Assembly: GCA_947388675.1 (NCBI GenBank) | Contig: CANDRW010000020.1 | Location: 1-33,407, forward strand | Direction of reading: 5' to 3' | DNA: 33,407 nt | Source: an uncultured Clostridium sp. | GTDB lineage: Bacteria; Bacillota; Clostridia; TANB77; CAG-508 | Shown: piece after piece, positions 1 through 7,695 of the stretch | Numbering within the stretch: the stretch's first letter is position 1 | How the letters are laid out: every line of letters begins with the position of its first letter | Translations under genes and position numbers: made by a program | Notes under the pieces: generated by a model | Databases searched by the model: none | The model's input: only the letters and a program-made list of their open reading frames with translations | Told to the model about the DNA's origin: nothing

Positions 1-632
1 TTTTCCATAGAATATTTACTCGCTTTTTTATAATACTCTACCTTTTCATCAAAATTTAATGTTTTAATATACTTTTCTTCTTGATATACATTAATAGAAT
101 AACAGCTAAACACTGTAGCTTTGTAGTTTTGCCTTTTCGTATATATTTCAAAACAAGAATGCTCATAGAAAAAATCTTCTTTCATATACTTATCAAGTTC
201 TGAAAACATAATCGTACTTTTCATATTATGACCATATACAATTGTTTCATTATCTTGAAATGGATTATCATTTATTGTAAATATTGAACCATTTACATTA
301 TATTTTCCATTAAATGACTTTGTTAAATACTGTAGTTTAGTATTATCTTGAAGAATAGGATAATCAATGTGTGTTCCTTCAATTTTAATCCAACCTACAA
401 TATCTTTATTAATATCTTCTAACTTTTTCCAATCTACTTTTACCTTTTCTTCATTTTCCTCATTTTCTTCTGATATTATAACCTCTTGAGCTAGTTCCTT
501 ACTTTCATTATCACTTTCTTTATATGCTAGAAACTCTCTCATTAAAAAGTAGATAGAAGTTATTAGTATTACAGTAAATACAATTATACTGGTTATTATC
601 ATTATCTTTTTTATATTACTACTTCTTTTCAT
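1..632 (-). CDS. Class B sortase, partial (3' end beyond window)
   Basis: This is the N-terminal ~210 residues of a sortase B-type transpeptidase, which would join surface or pilus-like proteins to peptidoglycan on the outer face of the membrane. I translated the strand directly: a short basic start, a membrane anchor at about residues 8-29, an acidic linker, then family-typical stretches DIVGWIKIEGTHIDYPILQ, NGSIFTIND and TIVYGHNM, whose His is the expected catalytic histidine. The catalytic Cys (TLxTC) and Arg lie past the window edge. ATG at 632 is chosen because an almost perfect AAGGAGGTGAT lies 10 nt upstream; an in-frame ATG at 644 overlaps that site. It is last in the visible T4SS gene order, and sortases are common cargo of Gram-positive conjugative elements. 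Its substrate is not visible here; the LPQTG protein at 8.8-9.5 kb would more usually go to a class A or D enzyme. Confidence 0.85.
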   Translation of the reverse strand, partial: MKRSSNIKKIMIITSIIVFTVILITSIYFLMREFLAYKESDNESKELAQEVIISEENEENEEKVKVDWKKLEDINKDIVGWIKIEGTHIDYPILQDNTKLQYLTKSFNGKYNVNGSIFTINDNPFQDNETIVYGHNMKSTIMFSELDKYMKEDFFYEHSCFEIYTKRQNYKATVFSCYSINVYQEEKYIKTLNFDEKVEYYKKASKYSME

Positions 633-681
633 AACTGCTAGCATCACCTCCTTAACTTATTTTTATCTTTATCTTACTTTT

Positions 682-1113
682 CTATTTTCTACTAAAAAAA
701 GAATTAGTTCTTTGATTTCTAATTCTCTTTTTCATTTTTAATTCTATATGAAATATTCTTCTATATAAATCTGCAATATCTTTAAATCTCTTTGGATGTT
801 CTAAAATATCTTTTATTTGACTTGCATAAAAGTTTCCAAATACTAAATCATATATTCCTAATTGTAATGCTATTTTGGTTTCTTCTTGCCTTTGCGATTT
901 AAGTAATAGAATAACTCTCATATTCATTTGTTTTAATAAGAATAAAAACTCTTGCAAATTATCTTCAATCGCTTGTGCTGACAATATTACTGTCTGTCCT
1001 TCAAAAGTATTACTCTCTATCAAATAATCACTATAGTGTGCAATAATTGAATCACTTAGTTGTTGTTGTATTTCTTTGTCAATTTCTTCTATTCCTGTAT
1101 ATATAACTATCAT
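682..1113 (-). CDS. Receiver-like (pseudo-receiver) protein of the conjugation operon
   Basis: A 143-residue soluble protein, not firmly recognised. It has alternating hydrophobic strands and helices (TVILSAQ, MRVILLLKS, LGIYDLVFGN) like a CheY-type receiver or the N-terminal domain of CpaE/TadZ proteins. It lacks a clear acidic pocket or a convincing phospho-acceptor Asp, so it would be a pseudo-receiver. The C-terminus is strongly basic (KMKKRIRNQR), which could contact nucleic acid or lipid. Its start codon shares one base with the stop of the upstream M23 gene (1113), so the two are translationally coupled. A role as an assembly or localisation factor for the secretion apparatus is inference from position only. 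Confidence 0.6.
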   Translation of the reverse strand: MIVIYTGIEEIDKEIQQQLSDSIIAHYSDYLIESNTFEGQTVILSAQAIEDNLQEFLFLLKQMNMRVILLLKSQRQEETKIALQLGIYDLVFGNFYASQIKDILEHPKRFKDIADLYRRIFHIELKMKKRIRNQRTNSFFSRK

Positions 1114-1853
1114 TAAATAAACTCCTCCTTCTTTACTATTTCTAATGGATCTATTAATGCTCCATTTCTTTGTACTTCAAAATGGCAATGGCAACCTGTT
1201 GTAGCTCCATTTGTTGGTCTGCCTTGACTATCTCTATATGGATTATTTTCTATACCATATACATTAAGAGGTCCTACTTTTCCTATAATCTCACCTTTTT
1301 TTACTTTTTGTCCTTTTGAAACTATGTACTCTGGTGAAACATGATAATAAGAAAAGTTATATTCTCCATCTATACTCTTTAGCTTAATGGTATAACCTGC
1401 TGATCCCCACCAACCTATTGATATTACTTCTGCATCCATTACTGAAACTAATTTTGCTCCTTCAGGCGCACCTATGTCTAAGCCACCATGAAAACTTGTT
1501 GCCCCTGCTGTAGGTACATCTCGATAACCAAAATAACTTGTAATAGTATAGTAACCATCTACTGGCCATTCTGTATAATCAGCTATTTCTCCACCACCAA
1601 ATATTTTTGCTACAAAATCCCAAACACTTGAAAAAAAGTTTGACATTTCTTCTTTTTCATATTCAGTATCATAATAGGCAAGTTCTTCTTTCATATCTAT
1701 TTCATCTTCATTATTGAAAGCAATATATAGCATATCGGTAAAACTACATACTAAACCACAAATAATTGCTATAATAAGAATAGGAACAATAAAAGGCTTT
1801 ATCAAAATAAAAACAAATCCTACTATTTTCGCTTTTTTCCTATTCTTCATCAT
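1113..1853 (-). CDS. M23-family peptidoglycan hydrolase of the T4SS
   Basis: A 246-residue membrane-anchored wall hydrolase. Residues ~10-38 form a transmembrane segment, followed by an acidic linker and a LytM/M23 domain from about 95. Zinc ligands are visible: HGGLD (H and D) and HCHFE (final H-x-H), plus the SYYHV histidine typical of M23 endopeptidases. This domain cuts peptide cross-bridges. In Gram-positive conjugative systems such an enzyme does the job of VirB1, opening the wall for the transfer channel. The start overlaps the end of the VirB6-like gene by 14 nt, which supports one operon. An extra Cys lies between the metal-site histidines (GCHCHFE), as in many clostridial relatives. 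The catalytic set looks complete. Confidence 0.88.
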   Translation of the reverse strand: MMKNRKKAKIVGFVFILIKPFIVPILIIAIICGLVCSFTDMLYIAFNNEDEIDMKEELAYYDTEYEKEEMSNFFSSVWDFVAKIFGGGEIADYTEWPVDGYYTITSYFGYRDVPTAGATSFHGGLDIGAPEGAKLVSVMDAEVISIGWWGSAGYTIKLKSIDGEYNFSYYHVSPEYIVSKGQKVKKGEIIGKVGPLNVYGIENNPYRDSQGRPTNGATTGCHCHFEVQRNGALIDPLEIVKKEEFI

Positions 1854-3325
1854 TATTTTCCTCGTCTATTGTAATAATTTTATTTGTATTTTCTTCTATT
1901 TCTTCTTTTCTAGTATTATTAATATTATTTCTGTCATACATTCTTTGACTATTATCTGATTTTTCTTGATTTGTTTTAAAATTTCTGCCTTCGGCCATTT
2001 GCATTCCTAAATTCATAAATCCTTTTCCTGCATTAAATGCCTTTTTTATACCACTTGTCATATTATCTTGTACTACTTTTTCACTATTAAATAGTAATTC
2101 CTCTGTTTTATTATTTTTGCTTTCTCCTGTTACATTAGTTGATGTTTTATTATCCATTATATTTTGTGAATGATTTTCATAACTTTCGCCTTGTAGTGGT
2201 GCTGACTTGCTTGCTCCCATTGTCCCTGTTGCTTGTGGCACGAATACTGATGCTACTGCTTTTCTAGCTCCTGCTAATTTTTCTTGATTTTCATTTTTAA
2301 ATTGATATGCAATACTTTTTATGGTATATCCCATAGCAGCTCCCATTCCAATACCACGATTTGAAAGTTCTTCGTTATTTATACCTGCCATTCTACTTAC
2401 TAAATTCTGCATTGTATTTTGTAGTGCATCTGCTAGAGGTAACATCATCATAGCCCACAGTAAAGTAATAGCCCAGCCACCACTTTTAGGTAGAAAATTC
2501 ATATAAATTAGAAATAAGAAAGTATAAATAAACTGCATAAAACTATTGATAATAATTTGACCAAACCATATACTTGCTGCTATTGTCTTTTTATTGATAA
2601 TCCAAAATACTGCAACAATTGGTGTAAATATGGTAAATACAATTAATGTAAATTGCCTAATAATAAATTTAACATTGACCTTTACAAATAAATAAGCAAA
2701 CATAGCAATCACTATAGCTGTTGCTATTGCATTACCTGTGTTAATATTAGTTAATAAAGAATTTCCTAATAAGTCATCTAAACTTCCATGAACTGTTCCT
2801 ACTAATAACTTTACTAAAGAATTATTTAGTAGTAACATTAATTTTACAAAAATGGGTGCAAAACCAATAGATGCTGCTCCAAAAAACAGTCGCATTAAGC
2901 TATCTTTTACTTCATTTCGTTTATCAGGACTGATTCCTGCTACTATCATTTTCCACGCTAGTATCACAATAGCAATTAAAATAGGCCCTCCTATAATACC
3001 TGCTATTTTCCAATACCAACTCATCATTAAGTTCCACTGTTCCTGTGTAAACGGTGAAATATTAGTTTGATTATTACCAAATACTAATTCATCATAGTTT
3101 TTGAATCCTACTCCAAATATTTCATTCGTTGTTAAATTGAATACTGTTTCTGCTAAACCTCCGAATTATCTTAGCAATTATTTTTTCAAATAATCCACCT
3201 TCATCTTTGTCTATTACTTTTTCTACATCTATTTCATTATTAGCTGCTTTGACTTGTACTTGTGAAAAACTAAAAAAAATAAGTATTACTAATAAAATAC
3301 TTACCAAAATCTTTTTCATTTTCAA
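1840..3325 (-). CDS. VirB6/TrbL-like T4SS membrane protein, split by a +1 frameshift at CGG
   Basis: Polytopic membrane protein, the likely inner-membrane channel component of the T4SS. Frame 1 runs from TTG 3325 (or ATG 3319; Shine-Dalgarno AAGGTGGTGA) and encodes a signal-type hydrophobic N-terminus (ILVSILLVILIFFSFS) and ~54 residues up to ATT at 3166-3164. The next codon, CGG 3163-3161, leads to a stop after 15 further codons. Skipping C3163 gives GGA and an open frame to 1840, adding 45 residues before the first internal ATG (3027) and then 395 residues with at least six membrane segments. The total is about 494 residues. The tail after ~290 is polar and Asn/Glu-rich. No good ribosome site precedes ATG 3027 and the frame is open upstream of it, so I infer that the two halves are one protein. 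It could instead be a decayed gene with internal initiation, but the same codon is involved at five other breaks. Confidence 0.8.
3161..3166 (-). other. +1 frameshift site ATT-CGG-A in the virB6-like gene
   Basis: Zero frame reads ...AAG ATA ATT CGG AGG TTT; the continuing protein needs ATT (C) GGA GGT TTA. The shift replaces Arg-Arg-Phe with Gly-Gly-Leu. A GGAGG string lies directly at the shift point. Confidence 0.75.
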
Positions 3326-3345
3326 AATTGTTTCACCACCTTTAT

Positions 3346-5181
3346 CTAGGTTTTTATAAATTCACTTTCAAATTTTGTCATATCAACCTTTATCGCTCTT
3401 ATTTCGCCACCTCTAATTAAAATACATTCTCCTGGTCTTGCCTTTGTTAAAATTTCCTTTGCTCCACTTGGTAGTTTAAAGAATTTCATTATTTCTTCAA
3501 TACTTCCAATTGACTGTTTTAATAAAATAATAGTATCACAGCAGTTCATAATAGCTTCAGCTTGTTTGTTTTGTCTTAGCTCTGCTAAATTTTGTGTCGC
3601 TAATATCATTGCTACCCCTTTTTTTCTAGCTCTTCTGGCTAAGTTTTCTAAAAAGTCTGATGTCTCTTTATTTTTAAATAAATTCCAAGCCTCATCTACA
3701 ATTACATATCTTTTGTTTCTTTCTTTTGTAGCAATATATTTATTCGTAAGCCAAGTAGTCAACACTAAGCAAACATAGTATCTCATAATTTCATCTTTGA
3801 TTTCTGAAATATCAAAACATATTGTCTGTTCGTTGACCTGTAATGTACTTTGGCAATCAAATATTCCCAATGTATTACCTTTTGTAAAGTTACTTAATGT
3901 AGTTGCTAAGTCCTTATTTTGTATTTTTTCCTTCATAACTCTATAAAAGTCTGAAAGTGTTGGCATCTTCTTTTTTATATTTTCAAGAGTGATTTTTCCT
4001 TCTATCTTCCCACCCTGCTTTTCATATAAAGATTGTTTATCCTTTGTAATTCCTTTTTCTCTATAGACTTCTTTTACAGCTTTTTCAATATCAGCAATTT
4101 CCTTAGGTTTTAATGCTCTGTTTTCATATTTATTGATAATTCCATATAAAATTGCTCTAATTTCTGCTACTTTTCCATCAATATCTATGAAGTCTATATC
4201 TTCGTTATCTTCTATATCAAATAAGTTAATGCCTACAGCAACCCCTTGCCTTACTTTTATAACCTTTCCCCCTAGTTTTTCTGTTTGTTTTACATATTCC
4301 CCTTCAATATCTAAAATAGATGATCTTCGGTTAATAAGTGCGGTTCTTCCTACAATTACTTTTACTGTTACGGATTTTCCTGCTCCTGGTATTCCAAATA
4401 TGGCTATATTGGCATTGGCTAGTCCTGCTCCAAATGTTTCTAAACTATATGGCAAACCTGTAAATAAATCTTGCCCTAAATAAATTCCATCTTTTATACT
4501 AGACTTTGTTCGTGCTATTGGAAACATACTGGCTAGTCCTGCTGTTGTCATGTTTCTACTGTTATCATTAACAATATAATTATTCAAAGGTAAAGTCTCT
4601 TTTAGTGCATCTAATTGCTTAAAATAAAGTGGTCGTATTTCGCAAGACCTATTAGCAAATTCATCTCTTAATAACTTACTTTTTTCATTTAGTTCTTCTA
4701 TGCTTTTAGCATTTACCCTCAATGTGATTTTAACAAAGAATAGCTTATCATTGTTTATTCCTATGTCTTTTCTCATTTCTTCAAATGATTGTATATTTTC
4801 TTCTAACTGATGCAATTCTTCAATATTTCCTTGCCTTTCAAACAAATATAAGTCTGACCTTAACTTTGTTATCTTATGGCTTAAATATTTAGCTACATTT
4901 CTTTCATCTGCAACTTGTATTTGTGTAGAAATATCCACATCACCAATACCGTTTAAAATGTCGTCTAGCCATCCAACTTGAATGTAGTTTGGATAAATCA
5001 TTAGTGAAAATATTCTTGCATATTTATCATTTCCCATATAAATATAATCTTTTGTTTCTTGTACTACTTCTGGTGCTAGTAGCGAAAGTAATTGTGGCTG
5101 ATTATCAAAAAAATTCTTCCCTTTATCTTTTTTCTTTTGTTTATAAGGTTTTAGTTTTTTCTCTACTTTTACTTGTAACAT
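3346..5181 (-). CDS. virB4: VirB4/TraE-type conjugation ATPase
   Basis: A 611-residue cytoplasmic ATPase that powers assembly and substrate transport of the T4SS. The N-terminal half is the VirB4-specific region. The C-terminal half is the RecA-like motor with Walker A GIPGAGKS (~263-270 from the chosen start), Walker B YVIVDEAW (~492-499) and the ATQN sensor motif (~528-531). All key residues are present. I start at ATG 5181, preceded by AAGGAGG about 11 nt upstream; a longer reading from TTG 5208 would put that ribosome site inside the gene. The start overlaps the preceding gene by 41 nt, which suggests coupled translation. No CGG codon is present and the frame is unbroken, unlike several neighbours. 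Confidence 0.95.
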   Translation of the reverse strand: MLQVKVEKKLKPYKQKKKDKGKNFFDNQPQLLSLLAPEVVQETKDYIYMGNDKYARIFSLMIYPNYIQVGWLDDILNGIGDVDISTQIQVADERNVAKYLSHKITKLRSDLYLFERQGNIEELHQLEENIQSFEEMRKDIGINNDKLFFVKITLRVNAKSIEELNEKSKLLRDEFANRSCEIRPLYFKQLDALKETLPLNNYIVNDNSRNMTTAGLASMFPIARTKSSIKDGIYLGQDLFTGLPYSLETFGAGLANANIAIFGIPGAGKSVTVKVIVGRTALINRRSSILDIEGEYVKQTEKLGGKVIKVRQGVAVGINLFDIEDNEDIDFIDIDGKVAEIRAILYGIINKYENRALKPKEIADIEKAVKEVYREKGITKDKQSLYEKQGGKIEGKITLENIKKKMPTLSDFYRVMKEKIQNKDLATTLSNFTKGNTLGIFDCQSTLQVNEQTICFDISEIKDEIMRYYVCLVLTTWLTNKYIATKERNKRYVIVDEAWNLFKNKETSDFLENLARRARKKGVAMILATQNLAELRQNKQAEAIMNCCDTIILLKQSIGSIEEIMKFFKLPSGAKEILTKARPGECILIRGGEIRAIKVDMTKFESEFIKT

Positions 5182-5866
5182 ATAACTCAAAACCTCCTTT
5201 TTCCTCAATGTCTTCTACTTTATTTTTGTTGCCTTTATGGAGTTGTTCATAAATAAGTTCTACAATTTCTTTATCCTTTAATAATCTTGTACTTATTTTT
5301 ATATTTAGTAAATGATACCTTAATATTCCATAAAACTCTTTTAGTTCCTGTTCTGCTATCTTTCTACTATTAAAAGAAGATATAATCATGTAATTTTTTC
5401 TTTCAAATAAGTTTTGATCTGCTTGTAACATTTCTAAATGTTTTACTATTTGTTTTGCATATTCTTTTACATTGCCGTTTGCATTTATTGTATTTACCTT
5501 AATTTCCTCAAGCATATCTCCTAATTCAATTTGCTTTTTTACTTCTAAAAATTGAATTGGAAATTTTAGCATTTGTGCTATACTAATTAATTCTCTATCC
5601 ACACTTGCTTTTTCTCCATCTTGTAATAAAGCATACTCAATGCTTTCTAGTTCTACTACAATAGAGTGCTGATTCTTATTAATTGTAATTACTTGATTAT
5701 TAATTTCTCCTATTCCCCATAAATTGCTTAATTTTTTCTTCTCTTTCTTTAGACTTGTCTTGTCTAAATTCTTTATCTCTTGTAACTTATTTTTATCTTT
5801 TACATATATTAGCGTACCTATCATAAATACGATACCTGCTAATATGAAAATGAATGTAATTGCCAT
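5141..5866 (-). CDS. Membrane-anchored TraC-like conjugation protein
   Basis: A 241-residue protein between prgI and virB4. One transmembrane helix spans about residues 3-22, followed by a Lys-rich segment. From about 55 it resembles the N-terminal TraC/VirB4-like domain of Gram-positive T4SS proteins: a strand-rich start (QHSIVVELESIEYALL), the FPIQFLEVKKQIEL strand-turn typical of that domain, and helical segments afterwards. There is no Walker motif, so it is not an ATPase. Its place directly before VirB4, with a 41-nt overlap, suggests that it docks VirB4 to the membrane; that is inference. Ribosome site GGTAGGA precedes ATG 5866. The domain call rests on recognition of pattern, not an alignment. 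Confidence 0.65.
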   Translation of the reverse strand: MAITFIFILAGIVFMIGTLIYVKDKNKLQEIKNLDKTSLKKEKKKLSNLWGIGEINNQVITINKNQHSIVVELESIEYALLQDGEKASVDRELISIAQMLKFPIQFLEVKKQIELGDMLEEIKVNTINANGNVKEYAKQIVKHLEMLQADQNLFERKNYMIISSFNSRKIAEQELKEFYGILRYHLLNIKISTRLLKDKEIVELIYEQLHKGNKNKVEDIEEKGGFELYVTSKSREKTKTL

Positions 5867-5872
5867 TGTATC

Positions 5873-6156
5873 CTACCTTTCATTTATAAAAATTTTCTTT
5901 CTACATAGGTATTTTAAAATGTTTAGAAAACACTTATCTGCATAGTTTGTTCCTATTTTAAGGAATGCAAATGCTATAAACATTGTAAGTATTGTAAAAA
6001 ATACAATTAGTTTTATTAGCATTGGTATAACTGGAATAAATAAAATTCCGACTAGAGCTAATTCCAAATACAAGATATAACATTTGCCTAAGAGATAAAT
6101 ACCCTCCGAAACATTTTTTCTTCATGTTCAAATGCGAATGGTACTTTATAAATCAT
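5873..6156 (-). CDS. prgI: PrgI-family T4SS protein, needs two +1 frameshifts at CGG
   Basis: A small two-helix membrane protein of the PrgI family, a regular partner of VirB4 in Gram-positive conjugation systems. ATG 6156 has a perfect TAGGAGG 7-8 nt upstream. Frame 1 encodes 16 residues (MIYKVPFAFEHEEKMF) and reaches CGG 6108-6106. Skipping the C gives 19 residues, GGYLSLRQMLYLVFGISSS, ending at CGG 6050-6048. Skipping that C gives 58 more residues with hydrophobic segments and the family-like end FLNILKYLCRKKIF. The joined protein is 93 residues. EEK..GG.LSLRQ..YL followed by a basic C-terminus is what PrgI proteins look like, so each piece falls in the expected order. Without the shifts the product ends after 22 residues (frame 1). 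Confidence 0.85.
6048..6053 (-). other. +1 frameshift site AGT-CGG-A (second site in prgI)
   Basis: The upstream reading frame gives ...AGC TCT AGT CGG AAT TTT; the PrgI C-terminal half needs AGT (C) GGA ATT TTA. It gives Ser-Gly-Ile-Leu in a hydrophobic segment. It lies 19 codons after the first prgI site. Confidence 0.75.
6106..6111 (-). other. +1 frameshift site TTT-CGG-A (first site in prgI)
   Basis: Zero frame is ATG TTT CGG AGG GTA and stops five codons after the CGG. Skipping C6108 gives TTT GGA GGG TAT TTA, restoring the family-typical Gly-Gly followed by LSLRQ. As at the virB6 site, GGAGG directly follows the skipped C. Confidence 0.8.
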
Positions 6157-6167
6157 CTTGTTACCTC

Positions 6168-6578
6168 CTAAGCGTTTGTACTTCCACCAGTTATTAATGC
6201 TCCTCCACCATTTGTTGCAATACTTAGAATAATACCTGAAACAATAAGTGATAGCCCCAAAAGCATTGTTCCACCACATACCCAAGCTAAAGCTCCAATT
6301 GATTCACTTCTTTTATTTGCATTATTGGAATTTACTATCATTTTAAGTGCAATAATAACAATACTAACAAATACTAAAATTCCACCTATTGGCATTGCTA
6401 ACTTAATTACTGCATTCTTGATATTTTCTGTTGCTTGATTAACTTCTGCTGTGCTGATGCTACCACTTGCAAATACTTTTGTCTGCATCATCATAGCAGC
6501 CATTGGCAGCATCCAAATTTTATTTTTTAGTTTATAAAATACTTTTCTTACATTTTCTTTTACTTTCTCTTTTTTCAT
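6168..6578 (-). CDS. T4SS pilin (VirB2/TrbC-like)
   Basis: A 136-residue pilin-type membrane protein. A basic N-terminus leads into a long signal-type segment ending near FASGS (~38), where cleavage is plausible. Two hydrophobic helices follow (about residues 58-81 and 94-118), separated by a short basic loop (NSNNANKRSES), and the protein ends in a Gly/Asn-rich tail. This two-helix layout with a cytoplasmic loop matches VirB2/TrbC-like T4SS pilins. A strong GGAGG lies upstream of ATG 6578, and the gene stops 11 nt before prgI begins. It probably forms the surface-exposed subunit of the transfer channel. Confidence 0.8.
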   Translation of the reverse strand: MKKEKVKENVRKVFYKLKNKIWMLPMAAMMMQTKVFASGSISTAEVNQATENIKNAVIKLAMPIGGILVFVSIVIIALKMIVNSNNANKRSESIGALAWVCGGTMLLGLSLIVSGIILSIATNGGGALITGGSTNA

Positions 6579-6643
6579 ACATTTCCTCCAAATTATTTAG
6601 GGCAAATATTTTTGGTTGTATGTAACATTCACCTTAATATTAC

Positions 6644-6896
6644 TTAAAACATACTAAACAATATAGGAATGATTAGTACGATTATTGATAATACTAAAGC
6701 TATTATAAAATTCTTTATTCCAAATTTTATTGCTCTTTCGGACTTTTTTTTGGCTCCGAAATAACCATATCATTAAACTCACTATTATCCATATTGTTAA
6801 TAAACTAATGGATAATATAAAGCCTATCTTCATAATATTTTGAAACATTATGTCTAAATTTCCTGTAATGCTATCTACATCATAAGTTGGTATCAT
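6644..6896 (-). CDS. Small two-helix T4SS membrane protein, +1 frameshift at CGG
   Basis: First gene of the secretion operon after the replication protein. Frame 1 from ATG 6896 (ribosome site AGGGGG) encodes 46 residues with one transmembrane helix (GFILSISLLTIWIIVSLMIW) and meets CGG 6758-6756. In the same frame the rest is polar and rich in Asn (KIWNKEFYNSFS) and is not membrane-like. Skipping the C gives 37 further residues, GAKKKSERAIKFGIKNF and then a second clear hydrophobic helix (IIALVLSIIVLIIPILF), ending at TAA 6646-6644. The joined 83-residue protein has two helices around a basic loop, much like the pilin next to it. It is either a second pilin-like subunit or a Maff2-type small T4SS protein. 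Shape, not homology, supports the shifted reading. Confidence 0.72.
6756..6761 (-). other. +1 frameshift site TTT-CGG-A in the small membrane gene
   Basis: Zero frame TTT CGG AGC CAA; the shifted frame TTT (C) GGA GCC AAA restores a second transmembrane helix. The tRNA-Phe anticodon GAA could re-pair perfectly on TTC after a +1 slip at this site. Confidence 0.7.
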
Positions 6897-6924
6897 TTGT
6901 CCCCCTTATCTTAGGCAAAAAAAT

Positions 6925-6942
6925 AAAAGCTACATAGCTTTT
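6925..6942 (-). terminator. Hairpin terminator overlapping the rep stop codon
   Basis: On the minus strand AAAAGCTA-tg-TAGCTTTT is followed by ATTTTTTT. The rep stop codon TAG is part of the stem. It sits 29 nt before the first T4SS gene, so it may limit read-through from rep into the transfer operon. Confidence 0.65.
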
Positions 6943-7695
6943 CCTAATTCTTTTACCAAACTTATATAATAATACTCAAAAAAGTTGTTTATCTCTTTTT
7001 CTGTTCCAATGTAAGTTTCCTGTTTTCTCTTACATTTATCATATAAAGTCAATAAACTTTCTCTTTTAAGTGCCAATATGCCTTTTCTATTAACAACTAA
7101 TTCTTTTAAGGCATATATTACTATTTTTAACTTTTCTTTATTTTCTTCTGTGATTATTTTCAAAAATTCTTTTGTGTAATTTAATTCTAGTTTTTCTAAT
7201 AACTCATAGAGTTCTATTGCTTGAACTCTTGATAGCTTTTCTGGATCTTCAGCCTCTTTATTTATTATAAAATTAAAAAATCTATCTATCCTAATATTTA
7301 TATTATTCTCTTTGACTTTTTCGTCAATAGGGTATTGATTATTCTGTCTATAGGGGTATTGATTATTTTGACAATAGGTATTAGGTAGAAAAATATTGTT
7401 ACTATTATCTATAATGAAAATTCTTCTTTCCATTATTTCATTTTTGTCTGATTTTATAATTTCTACTTTTATAAAACCAAGTCTTTGTAAATGTGATATC
7501 CACCTAGATATTGTTTCTGTAGTTACATTATATAGTTCTGCAAAATATTTATTAGTTGCAAAACAATAACCATTTCTATTAGTTAGTGCTGTTATTTCTC
7601 CATATAGTAATCGTTCTGCGAACTTTAATTCTTTACAATATCTTACACCGACTTGGTATTACTGCATAATAAGCTGGTTTGTTAATTTCATTCAC
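6930..7695 (-). CDS. HTH replication-initiation protein, +1 frameshift at CGG
   Basis: Replication protein of an ICE, plasmid or phage type. The N-terminal residues NKPAYYAVIPS lie in one frame, up to AGT at 7653-7651. The codon after is CGG 7650-7648, and that frame stops four codons later. Skipping the C gives GGT and an open frame to 6930. The joined stretch IPSGVRYCKELKFAE then LLYGEITALTNRNGYCFATN and FAELYNVTTETISRWISHL is the classic start and helix-turn-helix of this family. A poorly conserved Asn/Gln-rich linker and a helical C-terminal domain follow. With GTG 7695 as start the protein is about 254 residues. The start is uncertain because the frame is open upstream into cotJB and AAGGTAGGTG lies 9-10 nt before the GTG. 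An initiation-only reading from ATG 7433 would lack the DNA-binding domain. Confidence 0.82.
7325..7385. repeat. Iteron-like direct repeats inside the rep gene
   Basis: Two near-identical copies of ATAGGG(G)TATTGATTATT start near 7327 and 7350, and a shortened third copy (CAATAGGTATTAG) follows at about 7372. Spacing is 22-23 bp, about two helical turns. They translate as the repeated QNNQYP in the linker. Repeats within a rep gene are often the initiator binding sites of a replication origin, so this is a candidate origin. Confidence 0.45.

Noticed and set aside
6088-6285. A 65-codon Trp-rich open frame with several WW pairs
   Set aside because: Its first two thirds are antisense-free shadow of the pilin gene's 3' end in another frame; only its last 22 codons are real, as the first segment of prgI.
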